Source of the DNA: Pseudomonas sp. GM48
GTDB lineage: Bacteria > Pseudomonadota > Gammaproteobacteria > Pseudomonadales > Pseudomonadaceae
Assembly: GCF_000282335.1 (NCBI RefSeq)
Contig: NZ_AKJM01000189.1
Location: 1 to 47,371 of the forward strand
Direction: 5' to 3'
DNA: 47,371 nt
Shown here: positions 1 through 8,777 of the stretch, piece after piece
Position numbering within the stretch: the stretch's first letter is position 1
Layout of the letters: every line of letters begins with the position of its first letter
Program-made: the position numbers and the translations under genes
Notes under the pieces: generated by a model
The model's database searches: none
Seen by the model: the letters and a program-made list of their open reading frames with translations, nothing else
Told to the model about the DNA's origin: nothing

Positions 1-14
1 AGCCCGCTCCCACA
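1..14. repeat. Partial REP arm at window edge
   Basis: The first 14 bases match the end of the REPIN arm seen repeatedly in this window (AGCCCGCTCCCACA). The rest of the element lies outside. It sits immediately past the stop codon of the AraC-type gene. Confidence 0.75.
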
Positions 15-17
15 GGG

Positions 18-1016
18 TTAGCCGTGTGGCCTGAACTGACTTGGTGCCACACCGCTCCAGCGCACAAAGGCATGGCGAAAACTCGCGGTTTCGCTGAAGC
101 CCAGGGCCTCGGCGATTTGATAGATCGGCAGTTGATCCTCGCAAAGCATTTGCTTGGCCTGCTCGAAGCGCAGTTCGTCGAGCAGTTCCTGATAGCTGCA
201 ACCCATGTCCTTGAGATGACGGCGCAAGGTCCGCGCCGAACAGTTCATTTGCTCGGCCAGCCCCTCCAGTCCCGGCGCTGCATTCAACTGCGCGCTGAGC
301 AACTGCCGGATCCGTCCCAGCCAGGCCTGGCGCCCGGTGAACTCGATGTTCTGTTTGCGGCAGCGTTCGGCCATGGCTTGATGGGTGATGACATCGGCCA
401 GCGGCAACGGCTGGTCGAGCCAGCGCTTGTCGAAGGCAAAGGCATTGTTCCGCGCGCCGAAGTGCAACGGGCAATCGAAGTGCTCGGCGTAGCTCGTTTC
501 GTAGTCGGGCGCGGGATGTTCGAAGCGTGCGCCGAGCAAGGGCAGGGGATGGCCGAGCAGGTCGTCGCAGGTGACTTTCAGCGACACCAGGCAGAACTCG
601 GCGTTGAACACTGCCATGGCCGGGCTCTCGCGGTAATCGGCAGCGGCGAACCAGATGCGCTCGCCATCGTCTTCAAGGCTCAACTCGAAAAGTGTTCCCA
701 GCAGCGCCGGATAGCGCATCGCCAGACGCAAAGCGTCACCGAAGGTGGCACAGGTGAGCAGGGCGTAACCGAGCATGCCATAGCAGGAAACGTGCATCCG
801 CCGGCCCAGTTCCAGACCGATGTCACGCTTGAGGGCAACAGCGTTGGCACAGACCTGCATCTCCTGATTGGTGGTGATGCGCGTGTCGGCACGGTTCAGG
901 TCCGCCGCACTGATGCCGCTACCGGCCAGCAGCGCTTCGCTGGACAGACCTTCGGCCTTGAAGGCATCGAGTACCAGGGAGACCGCATTGAGCGTGGTGA
1001 GGTGGGAGTGGAGCAT
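18..1016 (-). CDS. AraC family transcriptional regulator
   Basis: A 332-residue DNA-binding regulator. The N-terminal ~200 residues look like the arabinose-binding-type sensor domain common in OruR/ArgR-like AraC proteins. The C-terminal ~90 residues form a double helix-turn-helix, with CSARTLRRHLKDMG as first recognition region and IAEALGFSETASFRHAF as the conserved second motif. The ATG at 1016 was chosen because GGAAG precedes it by 5 nt; an in-frame extension to 1079 would run into the upstream REPIN. It lies downstream of, and on the same strand as, the asparaginase gene, but a large hairpin separates them. The ligand and targets are unknown; control of the neighbouring amino-acid genes is a guess from position. 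Confidence 0.88.
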   Translation of the reverse strand: MLHSHLTTLNAVSLVLDAFKAEGLSSEALLAGSGISAADLNRADTRITTNQEMQVCANAVALKRDIGLELGRRMHVSCYGMLGYALLTCATFGDALRLAMRYPALLGTLFELSLEDDGERIWFAAADYRESPAMAVFNAEFCLVSLKVTCDDLLGHPLPLLGARFEHPAPDYETSYAEHFDCPLHFGARNNAFAFDKRWLDQPLPLADVITHQAMAERCRKQNIEFTGRQAWLGRIRQLLSAQLNAAPGLEGLAEQMNCSARTLRRHLKDMGCSYQELLDELRFEQAKQMLCEDQLPIYQIAEALGFSETASFRHAFVRWSGVAPSQFRPHG

Positions 1017-1079
1017 AAGGACTTCCAGCCTTGGGATGCTGGAATGCGGAGCAAGTTGTATGCCGGGTGAGATTCCCAA

Positions 1080-1169
1080 TGTGGGAGCGGGCTTGCTCGC
1101 GAAGGCGGCGTGTCAGTCAACATTGATGTCATCTGACACGCCGCCTTCGCGAGCAAGCCCGCTCCCACA
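1080..1169. repeat. REPIN, perfect 37-bp stem
   Basis: Two REP arms in inverted orientation: 1080-1116 and 1133-1169 are exact reverse complements, leaving a 16-nt loop. It lies between the asparaginase stop and the AraC start, both on the - strand, so it could fold in the transcript and separate expression of the two genes. Confidence 0.95.
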
Positions 1170-1183
1170 GGTTTTGTGTTTTG

Positions 1184-2188
1184 TCAGCTCAACTCACCGC
1201 AGAGGTCGAGTTCGACAAGCCGACGGACTTCGTCCGTTTCAAGCCCTGCACCCAGCAGTGCATGCAACTTGCCGAATGCCGCTTCACGGGTCATGCCGCC
1301 ACCGGACAGCACACCGACACCGCGCAAGCGACTGCCTGCCTCATAGACGTCCAGTTCAACCCCGCCTTCGTGGCATTGCGTCACCGCGACCACTACCACG
1401 CCGTTATCCTGCGCACGCCCGAGGCTGGCGAGAAATTCAGGGTTGTCACTCGGCCCGGTGCCGCTGCCGTAGCACTCCAGCACCAGACCTTGAATGCCGC
1501 TGTCGAGCAGGCCATCGAGGATCTCGGCACCGATGCCAGGGAACAGCGGCAACACGGCAACCTTCGCCAGTTGTTTTGCCTGGTTGTAGTTCAACGCTGT
1601 TGGCAGCGAAGAGGCTTTCACACCACCGCCCTGACGCGCCAGGCGCTTGAACGGATGACGGCCAAAACTGCGCACCTTCGCGCAACGGGTCGGGTCCAGC
1701 AGTTCGCCATGGAAGTACAGATGCACGCCCGGCGCCAGGCCTTGGCCCAGGGCGACCAGTGCGCCACTGAGGTTTTCCCAGGCATCGCTGTCGGTCACAC
1801 CGGCCGGCAACATCGAGCCGGTGAAGCACACGCGGGCGTGCAGGCCGAGCAACTGGAAACTCATGGCGGCGGCGCTGTAGGCCAGGGTGTCGGTGCCGTG
1901 CAGGATCAGCACGCTGTCGCAGCCCTGCACATCCACCGCGTCGACTACCGCTTCACGCAGCTGCTGCCAATACGCAGGGGTCATATTGGCGCTGTCGATC
2001 AGCGGTGACATCTCGCGAAAGCGCCACTGCGGCACCACCAGCTCTGGTTGGCTGTGCAGGTAGTCACGCATCCGCGCTTCGAAACCGGACGCCGGAGCCA
2101 GGCCGTGGGCGCTGGCCTGCATGCCGATGGTGCCGCCGGTGTAGAGCACCATGACGTGCTGGGCGGCAGGGTAGTTATTGGGAATCAT
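1184..2188 (-). CDS. ansA: L-asparaginase, type I (cytoplasmic)
   Basis: Hydrolyses L-asparagine to aspartate and ammonia. The 334-residue protein carries both asparaginase threonine motifs: TGGTIG at residues 17-22 (nucleophile Thr) and HGTDT at 97-101 (second Thr/Asp pair). There is no signal peptide, as in AnsA-like cytoplasmic enzymes. The ATG at 2188 was chosen because an upstream extension would only translate the REPIN. Upstream lie an AGCS carrier and aspA on the same strand, so Asn to Asp to fumarate could be handled locally. The symbol rests on family resemblance; the exact substrate preference cannot be read from sequence. Confidence 0.9.
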   Translation of the reverse strand: MIPNNYPAAQHVMVLYTGGTIGMQASAHGLAPASGFEARMRDYLHSQPELVVPQWRFREMSPLIDSANMTPAYWQQLREAVVDAVDVQGCDSVLILHGTDTLAYSAAAMSFQLLGLHARVCFTGSMLPAGVTDSDAWENLSGALVALGQGLAPGVHLYFHGELLDPTRCAKVRSFGRHPFKRLARQGGGVKASSLPTALNYNQAKQLAKVAVLPLFPGIGAEILDGLLDSGIQGLVLECYGSGTGPSDNPEFLASLGRAQDNGVVVVAVTQCHEGGVELDVYEAGSRLRGVGVLSGGGMTREAAFGKLHALLGAGLETDEVRRLVELDLCGELS

Positions 2189-2213
2189 CTGGAGGTCTCC
2201 GCAAGAGATGACA

Positions 2214-2303
2214 TGTGGGAGCGGACTTGCTCGCGAAAGCGCCGGGTCAGTCAGCAGTGATGTTGTCTGACACGCCCTCTTCGCGAGCAAGCCCGCTTCC
2301 ACA
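2214..2303. repeat. REPIN, imperfect arms
   Basis: Inverted REP arms between the AGCS carrier and asparaginase genes. Each arm differs from the usual form by one base (GCGGACTTGC on the left, CCCGCTTCC on the right), so this copy is more decayed than its neighbours. Confidence 0.9.
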
Positions 2304-2354
2304 GGTTTTGCACTCTAACTGACGGGCGCAAGGGGTGCGCCCGCTTTTTACCAA

Positions 2355-3806
2355 TCAGCGTTGCGCTGCGGGTACACCTTGCGGCTCAACTTCAGTCTTG
2401 CCGGCAGCGGCTGGCGGATTGGCCGGCCACGCCTGGCGATCCAGGTCCAGGTCCGGGAACCTGGCGGAGTCGAACACCGGGGTCTTGATGCCAGCGGCGC
2501 GCTGGTCATCATAGTCGCGCAGGATGCGCATGCCGACCTTGAACAGCAGGAACAGCGCGATCAGGTTGACGAACGCGAGCATGGTCATGGTGATGTCGGC
2601 GAAGGCAAATACGGTGCCGAGGTTCTCGATGGCGCCCCAGAAAATCAGCACCAGTACCAATGCGCGATAGCCCATCAGTGCCTTGCGGTTTTCGCCGATC
2701 AAAAAGCGCAGGTTGCTCTCGCCCAGGTAGTAGTTGTAGAGGATCGAGGTGAACACGAACAACGCCAGGGCCACGGAGATGAACATCCGGCCCCAGTCAC
2801 CGACCACGGCGGCCAGGGAGTTCTGGGTCAGGGCAATGCCGTCGCCTTCGAAGCCAGGGGTGTAGAAGCCCGAGAGCAGGATCAGCAGCGCGGTGCAGGT
2901 GCAGATCACGAAGGTATCGAGGAACACGCTGAACGCTTGAACCACGCCTTGCGCCACCGGGTGCTCGACCGCCGCCACCGCCGCCACGTTAGGCGCACTG
3001 CCCAGGCCTGCTTCGTTGGCGAACACGCCACGTTTCACGCCCATGACGATGGCGCTGCCAATCAGGCCGCCGAAGGCCTGGTCCAGACCGAAGGCGCTCT
3101 TGACGATGGTCATCAGCATGCCCGGCACCTGGTCGAACTGCAGCACGATCACGTAGATGGTCACGCCGATGTAGACTAGGGTTTTCACCGGCACCAACAG
3201 GTCGGCGACCTTGGCGATGCGCTTGATCCCGCCGATGAACACCAGGCCCAACAGCACGGCCAGACCGATGCCGGTGTAAGTGGTGTCGAGGCCGAACGCG
3301 TTGTTCAGCGAGTGTGTCACGGCGTGGGCTTGCAGGCCGTTGAAGGCGAACCCGAAGGTCACCAGCAACAGGAACGCCATGAGCATCCCCAACCAGCGTT
3401 TTTGCAAACCGTGCTGGATGTAATAGGAAGGGCCGCCACGGTAGGTGCCGTCAGAATCGCAGCGCTTGTAAAGCTGGCCGAGGGAGCATTCGAAGAAGCT
3501 GCTGGACATGCCGACCAGTGCGGTCACCCACATCCAGAACACGGCACCGGGGCCGCCGAGGGTCACGGCAATGCCGACACCGGCAATGTTGCCCGCACCG
3601 ACGCGGCCGGCGAGGCTGAGCATCAGGGCCTGGAACGAACTGAGTTGCCCGGCGCTGCTTTTGAGGCTGTCACGGAACACCGCGAACATGTGGAAGAAGT
3701 GACGCAATTGAACGAAACGCGAGCGGATCGTGAAGTAGCTACCGAGCCCGACAATGAGCACGATCAGTACTTTCCCTGAGAGGAAGTCGTTAATGACTTC
3801 GAGCAT
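2355..3806 (-). CDS. AGCS family sodium:alanine/glycine symporter
   Basis: A 483-residue inner-membrane protein with about ten hydrophobic segments, matching the alanine/glycine:cation symporter family. Family signatures visible include the N-terminal block GRVGAGNIAGVGIAVTLGGP near residue 70 and GVFANEAGLGSAPNVAAVAA near 260. The start at 3806 has GAGGAA just upstream. It lies between aspA and the asparaginase gene on the same strand. Family members move alanine, glycine or other small neutral amino acids with Na+; the substrate here is unassigned. The C-terminal ~35 residues are hydrophilic and probably cytoplasmic. Confidence 0.92.
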   Translation of the reverse strand: MLEVINDFLSGKVLIVLIVGLGSYFTIRSRFVQLRHFFHMFAVFRDSLKSSAGQLSSFQALMLSLAGRVGAGNIAGVGIAVTLGGPGAVFWMWVTALVGMSSSFFECSLGQLYKRCDSDGTYRGGPSYYIQHGLQKRWLGMLMAFLLLVTFGFAFNGLQAHAVTHSLNNAFGLDTTYTGIGLAVLLGLVFIGGIKRIAKVADLLVPVKTLVYIGVTIYVIVLQFDQVPGMLMTIVKSAFGLDQAFGGLIGSAIVMGVKRGVFANEAGLGSAPNVAAVAAVEHPVAQGVVQAFSVFLDTFVICTCTALLILLSGFYTPGFEGDGIALTQNSLAAVVGDWGRMFISVALALFVFTSILYNYYLGESNLRFLIGENRKALMGYRALVLVLIFWGAIENLGTVFAFADITMTMLAFVNLIALFLLFKVGMRILRDYDDQRAAGIKTPVFDSARFPDLDLDRQAWPANPPAAAGKTEVEPQGVPAAQR

Positions 3807-4091
3807 GGATTATTCCTCGCTGTTTTTTGTGTAGGCAAATGCTGGCCGGATAGACACATCGAGTTACACCGGTGGGCGCACGGCACAACGGTCGGTTCGA
3901 AGTTCGTCCCGGTTTCATATCGCGGGTTTGTTATTAGTTCGGGTTTCGCATGGGTTGTGGCCTCGCTACCGACGACCGCTCACGCGAAGAGGGGCGGCAC
4001 TATACCGATGACAATGCCGTCCGTCTGCACGGTTGTGGTGCTAGCGGTGAAACGAAGCCTTTGAAACACCTGACATTTTTGCTGTCAGGCT

Positions 4092-4197
4092 ATGTGGGAG
4101 CTGCTCTTGGTGGGAGCAGGCTTGCTCGCGAAAGCGGTCTATCAGACACATCATTGTTGAATGTGCCGTCGCCTTCGCGGGCAAGCCCGCTCCCACA
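4092..4197. repeat. REPIN with extra partial arm
   Basis: Inverted REP arms at about 4110-4135 and 4170-4197, preceded by an additional TGTGGGAGCTGCT fragment at 4092 that looks like the remains of another arm. Located between the AGCS leader and the aspA terminator. Confidence 0.85.
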
Positions 4198-4238
4198 TTG
4201 GTCAGTCCCCAGACATACGGTTCTCAGGATCAAACAGT

Positions 4239-4275
4239 TAAAAAAAAGGGCCTGGAGAGTGATCTCCAAGCCCTC
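4239..4275 (-). terminator. Rho-independent terminator of aspA
   Basis: Read on the - strand, a 12-bp stem (AGGGCTTGGAGA paired with TCTCCAGGCCCT, one G-T wobble) is followed by a run of eight T. It lies about 60 nt past the aspA stop codon. Confidence 0.9.
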
Positions 4276-4336
4276 AAAAGGTGAGAGGTGTCTAGTCCCT
4301 CGACCTGGTGAGCGGTGCTACAGGTAACGCGTCGGG

Positions 4337-5761
4337 TTATGCCTTCAGAGGCACCAGACGCGGAGCAATCATGTTTTCCGGGCGCAGGATGTCGGCGAGC
4401 ATGGCTTCGTCGAGCAGGCCTTCTTCGCGCACCAGTTCCAGCACGCCGCGGCCGCTTTCGAGGGCGATACGGGCGATGCGGGTGGCGTTTTTGTAGCCGA
4501 TGTACGGGTTCAGTGCGGTGACCAGACCGATCGAGTGCTCGACCAGTTCACGGCAGCGTGCTTCGTTGGCGGTGATGCCGACGATGCAGTGCTCGCGCAG
4601 CATGTCCATGGCGCGTTGCAGCAGGCGGATCGAATCGAGGATCTTGAAAGCGATCAGCGGTTCCATCACGTTCAGTTGCAGCTGGCCGCCTTCGGCCGCC
4701 ATGGTCAGCGCCAGATCGTTACCGATGACCTGGAAGGCCACCTGGTTAACGGCTTCCGGAATTACCGGGTTGACCTTGCCTGGCATGATCGAGCTGCCTG
4801 GCTGACGTGCCGGCAGGTTGATTTCGTTGATGCCGGTGCGTGGGCCGCTGGAGAGCAGGCGCAGGTCGTTGCAGATCTTCGACAGCTTGACCGCGGTACG
4901 CTTGAGCATGCCGGAGAACAGCACGAAGGCGCCCATGTCGGAGGTAGCTTCGATCAGGTCGGCGGCCGGAACCAGCGGCTGACCGCTGATCAGGGCCAGG
5001 CGCTGGACAGCCAAGGCCTGATAGCGCGGGTCGGCGTTGATGCCGGTGCCGATCGCGGTGCCGCCCAGGTTCACTTCAGTCAGCAGTTCCGGGGCCAGCG
5101 TCTTCAGACGGGCCAGGTCTTCGCCCATGGTGGTGGCGAAAGCGCGGAACTCTTGACCCAGGGTCATCGGTACAGCGTCTTGCAGCTGGGTACGACCCAT
5201 CTTCAGGACGTGGTTGAATTCTTCACCCTTGGCCGCGAACGCCTGAATCAGGCTGTCGAGGCTGGCGAGCAGGGCGTCGTGACCGAGCAACAGACCCAGG
5301 CGAATCGCCGTTGGGTAAGCGTCGTTGGTCGACTGCGCCATGTTCACGTCGTCGTTCGGGTGCAGGTACTGGTACTCGCCTTTCTGGTGACCCATGGCCT
5401 CCAGTGCGATGTTGGCGATCACTTCGTTGGCATTCATGTTGGTCGAAGTGCCGGCGCCGCCTTGAATCATGTCCACCACGAACTCTTCGTGGAAGTCGCC
5501 GCGGATCAGACGTGCACAGGCTTCGCTGATGGCAGCGTGCTTGGCTTCGCTCAGGTGACCCAGCTCACGGTTGGCGTCAGCAGCGGCCTGTTTAACCATG
5601 GCCAGGCCGACAACCAGTTTCGGGTAGTGCGAAATCGGAACGCCCGAAAGGCGGAAATTATTCACCGCTCGCAGGGTCTGGATACCGTAATACGCTTGAG
5701 CCGGTACTTCGAGGGCGCCAAGCAGGTCATTTTCTGTGCGGAATGATGCAGCGGAGGACAT
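4337..5761 (-). CDS. aspA: Aspartate ammonia-lyase (aspartase)
   Basis: Converts L-aspartate reversibly to fumarate and ammonia in the cytoplasm. The 474-residue sequence fits the fumarase/aspartase superfamily throughout, with the GGAGTSTNMNANEVIANIA block near 100-120, NMAQSTNDAYPTAI near 140, and the catalytic loop GSSIMPGKVNPVIPE near residue 320 carrying the serine base. Length agrees with known Pseudomonas aspartases (about 470-480 residues). An ATG 12 nt upstream (5773) is in frame but has no spaced ribosome-binding site, while GAGAT sits about 10 nt before 5761, so I prefer 5761. Its own terminator follows. A LysR gene diverges from it across 180 bp. Confidence 0.95.
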   Translation of the reverse strand: MSSAASFRTENDLLGALEVPAQAYYGIQTLRAVNNFRLSGVPISHYPKLVVGLAMVKQAAADANRELGHLSEAKHAAISEACARLIRGDFHEEFVVDMIQGGAGTSTNMNANEVIANIALEAMGHQKGEYQYLHPNDDVNMAQSTNDAYPTAIRLGLLLGHDALLASLDSLIQAFAAKGEEFNHVLKMGRTQLQDAVPMTLGQEFRAFATTMGEDLARLKTLAPELLTEVNLGGTAIGTGINADPRYQALAVQRLALISGQPLVPAADLIEATSDMGAFVLFSGMLKRTAVKLSKICNDLRLLSSGPRTGINEINLPARQPGSSIMPGKVNPVIPEAVNQVAFQVIGNDLALTMAAEGGQLQLNVMEPLIAFKILDSIRLLQRAMDMLREHCIVGITANEARCRELVEHSIGLVTALNPYIGYKNATRIARIALESGRGVLELVREEGLLDEAMLADILRPENMIAPRLVPLKA

Positions 5762-5941
5762 GATAGAAATCATCTCAATATGGACCCGGTCTGTGCCGGA
5801 ACGCTGTGAATGCTAGGCTTGTACGAAATTTTGGGCCAATGCTGTTAAACACTAGCCTATGCACATTCGGCATAATGCCCGTGTGACGCTGCGTTGACGG
5901 CAAGCGTGTGACCTAAATTGGTGCGTGTCCGGGAGGACGTG

Positions 5942-6859
5942 ATGAATCTGGAAAGCAAATGGCTGGAGGACTTCAGTGCCCTGGCGGCCACCCGTAGCTT
6001 CTCCCAAGCGGCGGAACGACGCTTCGTGACCCAACCAGCCTTCAGTCGGCGGATCCGCAGTCTTGAAGCGGCGTTGGGGTTGACGCTGGTCAACCGCTCG
6101 CGCACGCCGGTTGAACTGACGGCGGCGGGGCAGTTGTTTCTGGTCACCGCACGCACCGTGGTCGAACAGCTCGGTGAAGTGCTGCGTCATCTGCATCACC
6201 TGGAAGGCGGGCAGGGCGAAGTGATGCAGGTCGCGGCCGCGCACTCGCTGGCGCTGGGTTTCTTTCCGCGCTGGATCGCGCAGTTACGCAATGAAGGCCT
6301 GAACATCGCCACGCGGCTGGTGGCGACCAACGTTGGCGACGCGGTACATGCCTTGCGCGAAGGCGGCTGCGATCTGATGCTGGCGTTCTACGACCCGGAC
6401 GCAGCGATGCAGATGGACCCGGAAATTTTCCCGTCATTGCACCTTGGCCACACCGAAATGTTGCCGGTCTGCGCGGCAGACGCCGACGGCAAACCGCTGT
6501 TCGATCTGGAAGGCGAAGGCAGCGTACCGCTGCTGGCGTATAGCGCCGGGGCATTTCTCGGGCGCTCGGTGAATGGCTTGTTGCGCCAGCGTCAACTGCG
6601 GTTTACCACGATCTACGAAACCGCCATGGCCGACAGCCTGAAAAGCATGGCCCTGGAAGGCCTGGGCATTGCCTGGGTGCCCCAACTCAGCGTGCGCGCC
6701 GAGCTGGCGCGCGGTGAGCTGGTGGTATGCGGCGGTGCGCAATGGCATGTGCCACTGGAAATTCGCCTGTATCGCTGCGCACTGGTACGCAAGGCCAACG
6801 TGCGGTTGTTGTGGCGCAAGCTGGAAGGCGGTGCGGCACAGGGCACGACCGGTTCCTGA
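5942..6859 (+). CDS. LysR family regulator, HypT/YjiE-like
   Basis: A 305-residue LysR regulator with the N-terminal winged helix-turn-helix (SFSQAAERRFVTQPAFSRRIRSLE, residues ~18-41) and a C-terminal effector domain. The block KWLEDF...FSQAA...QPAFSRRIR and the later AAAHSLALGF and GLGIAWVP segments resemble E. coli HypT (YjiE), a hypochlorite-responsive regulator; this is from memory and moderate. The start at 5942 has GGGAGGA at good spacing. It is transcribed divergently from aspA, the usual layout for a LysR protein and its target, so aspA control is possible but unproven. Confidence 0.88.
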   Translation: MNLESKWLEDFSALAATRSFSQAAERRFVTQPAFSRRIRSLEAALGLTLVNRSRTPVELTAAGQLFLVTARTVVEQLGEVLRHLHHLEGGQGEVMQVAAAHSLALGFFPRWIAQLRNEGLNIATRLVATNVGDAVHALREGGCDLMLAFYDPDAAMQMDPEIFPSLHLGHTEMLPVCAADADGKPLFDLEGEGSVPLLAYSAGAFLGRSVNGLLRQRQLRFTTIYETAMADSLKSMALEGLGIAWVPQLSVRAELARGELVVCGGAQWHVPLEIRLYRCALVRKANVRLLWRKLEGGAAQGTTGS

Positions 6860-6876
6860 AGCCGGTGAAAGCCCAA

Positions 6877-6966
6877 TGTGGGAGCGGGCTTGCTCGCGAA
6901 GAGGCCGGTACGCTCAACATCGATGTTGATTGATCCACCGCTTTCGCGAGCAAGCCCGCTCCCACA
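6877..6966. repeat. REPIN
   Basis: Inverted REP arms at 6877-6901 and 6942-6966, starting 17 nt past the LysR stop codon. It may end or protect the LysR transcript and insulates it from the purE leader. Confidence 0.93.
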
Positions 6967-7070
6967 GGAAATTCGAGGTGTATTCCATTGACCTTCAAGT
7001 CAATAAAATCGGGGCTTTGCGGCAGATGACAGATGGTCGCAACGGGGGCTGTTTATTGGCTTCATTGAGG

Positions 7071-7153
7071 TATACTGCGCGGCCTTCGGCCGGTTACGAC
7101 TGGCCATAATTCGTACAATCAAGCCACGCATCCTGCGTGGCTTGTTGTTTTTT
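7071..7153 (+). promoter_or_regulatory. purE leader with terminator-like hairpin
   Basis: A TATACT -10 candidate at 7071-7076 is followed by GC-rich self-complementary GGCC repeats (7081-7105). Then comes a 10-bp stem, CAAGCCACGC paired with GCGTGGCTTG (7120-7144), ending in a T-rich run (to 7153). The hairpin lies 39 nt before the purE start, so transcripts from this promoter must read through it. It could be an attenuator of purEK or the end of a short RNA of about 70 nt. The gap 6860-7191 contains nothing else but the REPIN. Confidence 0.6.
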
Positions 7154-7191
7154 GATGCGCCTGCGGGCGCCCAGAGAGAAGAGGCACGACG

Positions 7192-7683
7192 ATGAGTGCA
7201 CTGGTTGGCGTGATCATGGGCTCCAAGTCCGATTGGTCCACCCTTAGCCACACCGCCGATATGCTGGAAAAGCTCGGCATCCCCTACGAGGTGAAAGTGG
7301 TTTCTGCCCACCGCACCCCGGACCTGCTGTTCCAGTACGCCGAAGAGGCCGAGGCACGAGGCATCGAGGTGATCATCGCCGGTGCCGGCGGCGCGGCCCA
7401 CTTGCCAGGCATGTGTGCAGCCAAGACCCACCTGCCGGTGCTGGGCGTACCCGTGCAGTCCGCGATGCTTTCGGGCGTCGATTCGCTGCTCTCCATTGTG
7501 CAGATGCCTGCGGGCATTCCGGTCGCCACCCTAGCCATCGGCAAGGCGGGCGCGATCAACGCCGCGCTGTTGTCGGCGAGTATCCTGGGCGCCAAGCACC
7601 CGCAGTTCCACGCGGTGCTAAAAACCTTCCGTGCTGAGCAGACAGACAGCGTCCTGGAAAATCCAGACCCACGCATCGCCTGA
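7192..7683 (+). CDS. purE: N5-carboxyaminoimidazole ribonucleotide mutase
   Basis: Class I PurE, which converts N5-CAIR to CAIR in purine biosynthesis. The 163-residue protein shows the family motifs GSKSDW (10-15), SAHRTP (38-43) and the glycine-rich AGAGGAAHLPGM phosphate-binding segment near 70. GAAGAGG precedes the start. purK follows after 11 nt, and the two products act in sequence, so they are an operon. Expression is probably subject to the leader hairpin upstream. Confidence 0.97.
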   Translation: MSALVGVIMGSKSDWSTLSHTADMLEKLGIPYEVKVVSAHRTPDLLFQYAEEAEARGIEVIIAGAGGAAHLPGMCAAKTHLPVLGVPVQSAMLSGVDSLLSIVQMPAGIPVATLAIGKAGAINAALLSASILGAKHPQFHAVLKTFRAEQTDSVLENPDPRIA

Positions 7684-7694
7684 GGTTGTTGACG

Positions 7695-8777
7695 ATGAAG
7701 ATCGGTGTAATCGGTGGCGGCCAGTTGGGTCGCATGTTGGCGCTGGCGGGCACTCCGCTGGGCATGAACTTCGCTTTCCTGGACCCGGCTCCGGACGCTT
7801 GTGCTGCTGCATTGGGCGAACATCTGCGCGCCGATTACGGCGACCAGGATCACCTGCGTCAGCTGGCCGATGAAGTCGATCTGGTGACCTTCGAGTTTGA
7901 AAGCGTTCCGGCGGAAACCGTCGCGTTCCTCTCGCAATTCGTCCCGGTCTACCCGAGCGCCGAAGCCCTGCGCATCGCCCGCGATCGCTGGTTCGAAAAG
8001 AGCATGTTCAAGGACCTGGGGATTCCTACCCCGGCGTTCGCTGACATCCAGTCCCAGGCCGATCTGGATGCCGCCGTGGCTTCCATCGGTCTGCCGGCGG
8101 TGCTGAAGACCCGTACCCTGGGTTACGACGGCAAGGGTCAGAAAGTCCTGCGCACCCCTGAAGATGTGGCCGGCACCTTCGCCGAGCTGGGCAGCGTGGC
8201 TTGTCTGCTGGAAGGCTTCGTGCCGTTCACCGGTGAAGTCTCGCTGATTGCCGTGCGTGCCCGCGACGGTGAAACCCGCTTCTATCCGCTGGTGCACAAC
8301 ACCCACGACAGCGGCATCCTCAAGCTGTCCGTGGCCAGCACCGAGCACCCGCTGCAAGCGTTGGCCGAAGACTACTCCAGTCGCGTACTCAAGCAGCTGG
8401 ACTATGTTGGCGTGATGGCGTTCGAATTCTTCGAAGTCGACGGTGGCCTCAAGGCCAACGAAATCGCCCCGCGCGTGCACAACTCCGGGCACTGGACCAC
8501 CGAAGGCGCCGAGTGCAGCCAATTCGAAAACCACCTACGGGCCGTTGCCGGTCTGCCGCTGGGTTCGACCGCCAAGGTCGGCGAAAGCGCGATGCTCAAC
8601 TTCATCGGTAAAGTGCCTGAGACCGAGAAAGTCCTGGCCATCGCCGATTGCCATTTGCATCACTACGGCAAGGCATTCAAGGTCGGCCGCAAGGTCGGGC
8701 ACGCCAACCTGCGTTGTGCAGACCGCGAAACGCTGGCTGCGCAGATCCTCAAGGTCGAAGCGCTCATCGCCGAATAG
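7695..8777 (+). CDS. purK: N5-carboxyaminoimidazole ribonucleotide synthase
   Basis: ATP-grasp enzyme that carboxylates AIR to N5-CAIR with ATP and bicarbonate, supplying PurE. It is 360 residues with the N-terminal GVIGGGQLGRM motif, the central ATP-grasp region including LKTRTLGYDGKGQ near 135, and the EIAPRVHNSGHWT metal/phosphate-binding block near 255-267. The start at 7695 is preceded by GAGG overlapping the purE stop; an in-frame codon three residues earlier is not needed. No clear terminator follows, only a GC-rich imperfect hairpin at about 8792-8813. Confidence 0.97.
   Translation: MKIGVIGGGQLGRMLALAGTPLGMNFAFLDPAPDACAAALGEHLRADYGDQDHLRQLADEVDLVTFEFESVPAETVAFLSQFVPVYPSAEALRIARDRWFEKSMFKDLGIPTPAFADIQSQADLDAAVASIGLPAVLKTRTLGYDGKGQKVLRTPEDVAGTFAELGSVACLLEGFVPFTGEVSLIAVRARDGETRFYPLVHNTHDSGILKLSVASTEHPLQALAEDYSSRVLKQLDYVGVMAFEFFEVDGGLKANEIAPRVHNSGHWTTEGAECSQFENHLRAVAGLPLGSTAKVGESAMLNFIGKVPETEKVLAIADCHLHHYGKAFKVGRKVGHANLRCADRETLAAQILKVEALIAE

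Larger units (their letters stand above)
3807..4336. other. 530-base gap: AGCS leader, REPIN, aspA terminator
   Basis: No credible gene. Read on the - strand it holds the aspA terminator (4239-4275), a REPIN (4092-4197), a hairpin with 7-bp arms CCTGACA/TGTCAGG (4069-4089), and a TATAGT -10 candidate at 4004-3999 followed by a GC-rich discriminator. From there an untranslated leader of about 185 nt would run to the AGCS start. I do not recognise a known riboswitch in it, including the glycine class. Confidence 0.6.

Noticed and set aside
24..1070. A 348-codon + strand frame opposite the AraC gene
   Set aside because: Exactly antisense to a gene with clear AraC helix-turn-helix motifs; composition is shadow-like.
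3807..4090. A glycine riboswitch upstream of the AGCS symporter
   Set aside because: The conserved cores of that riboswitch class are not visible on the - strand.
3950..4327. A 125-codon frame in the AGCS-aspA gap
   Set aside because: About a third of it is REPIN sequence and part is the aspA terminator.
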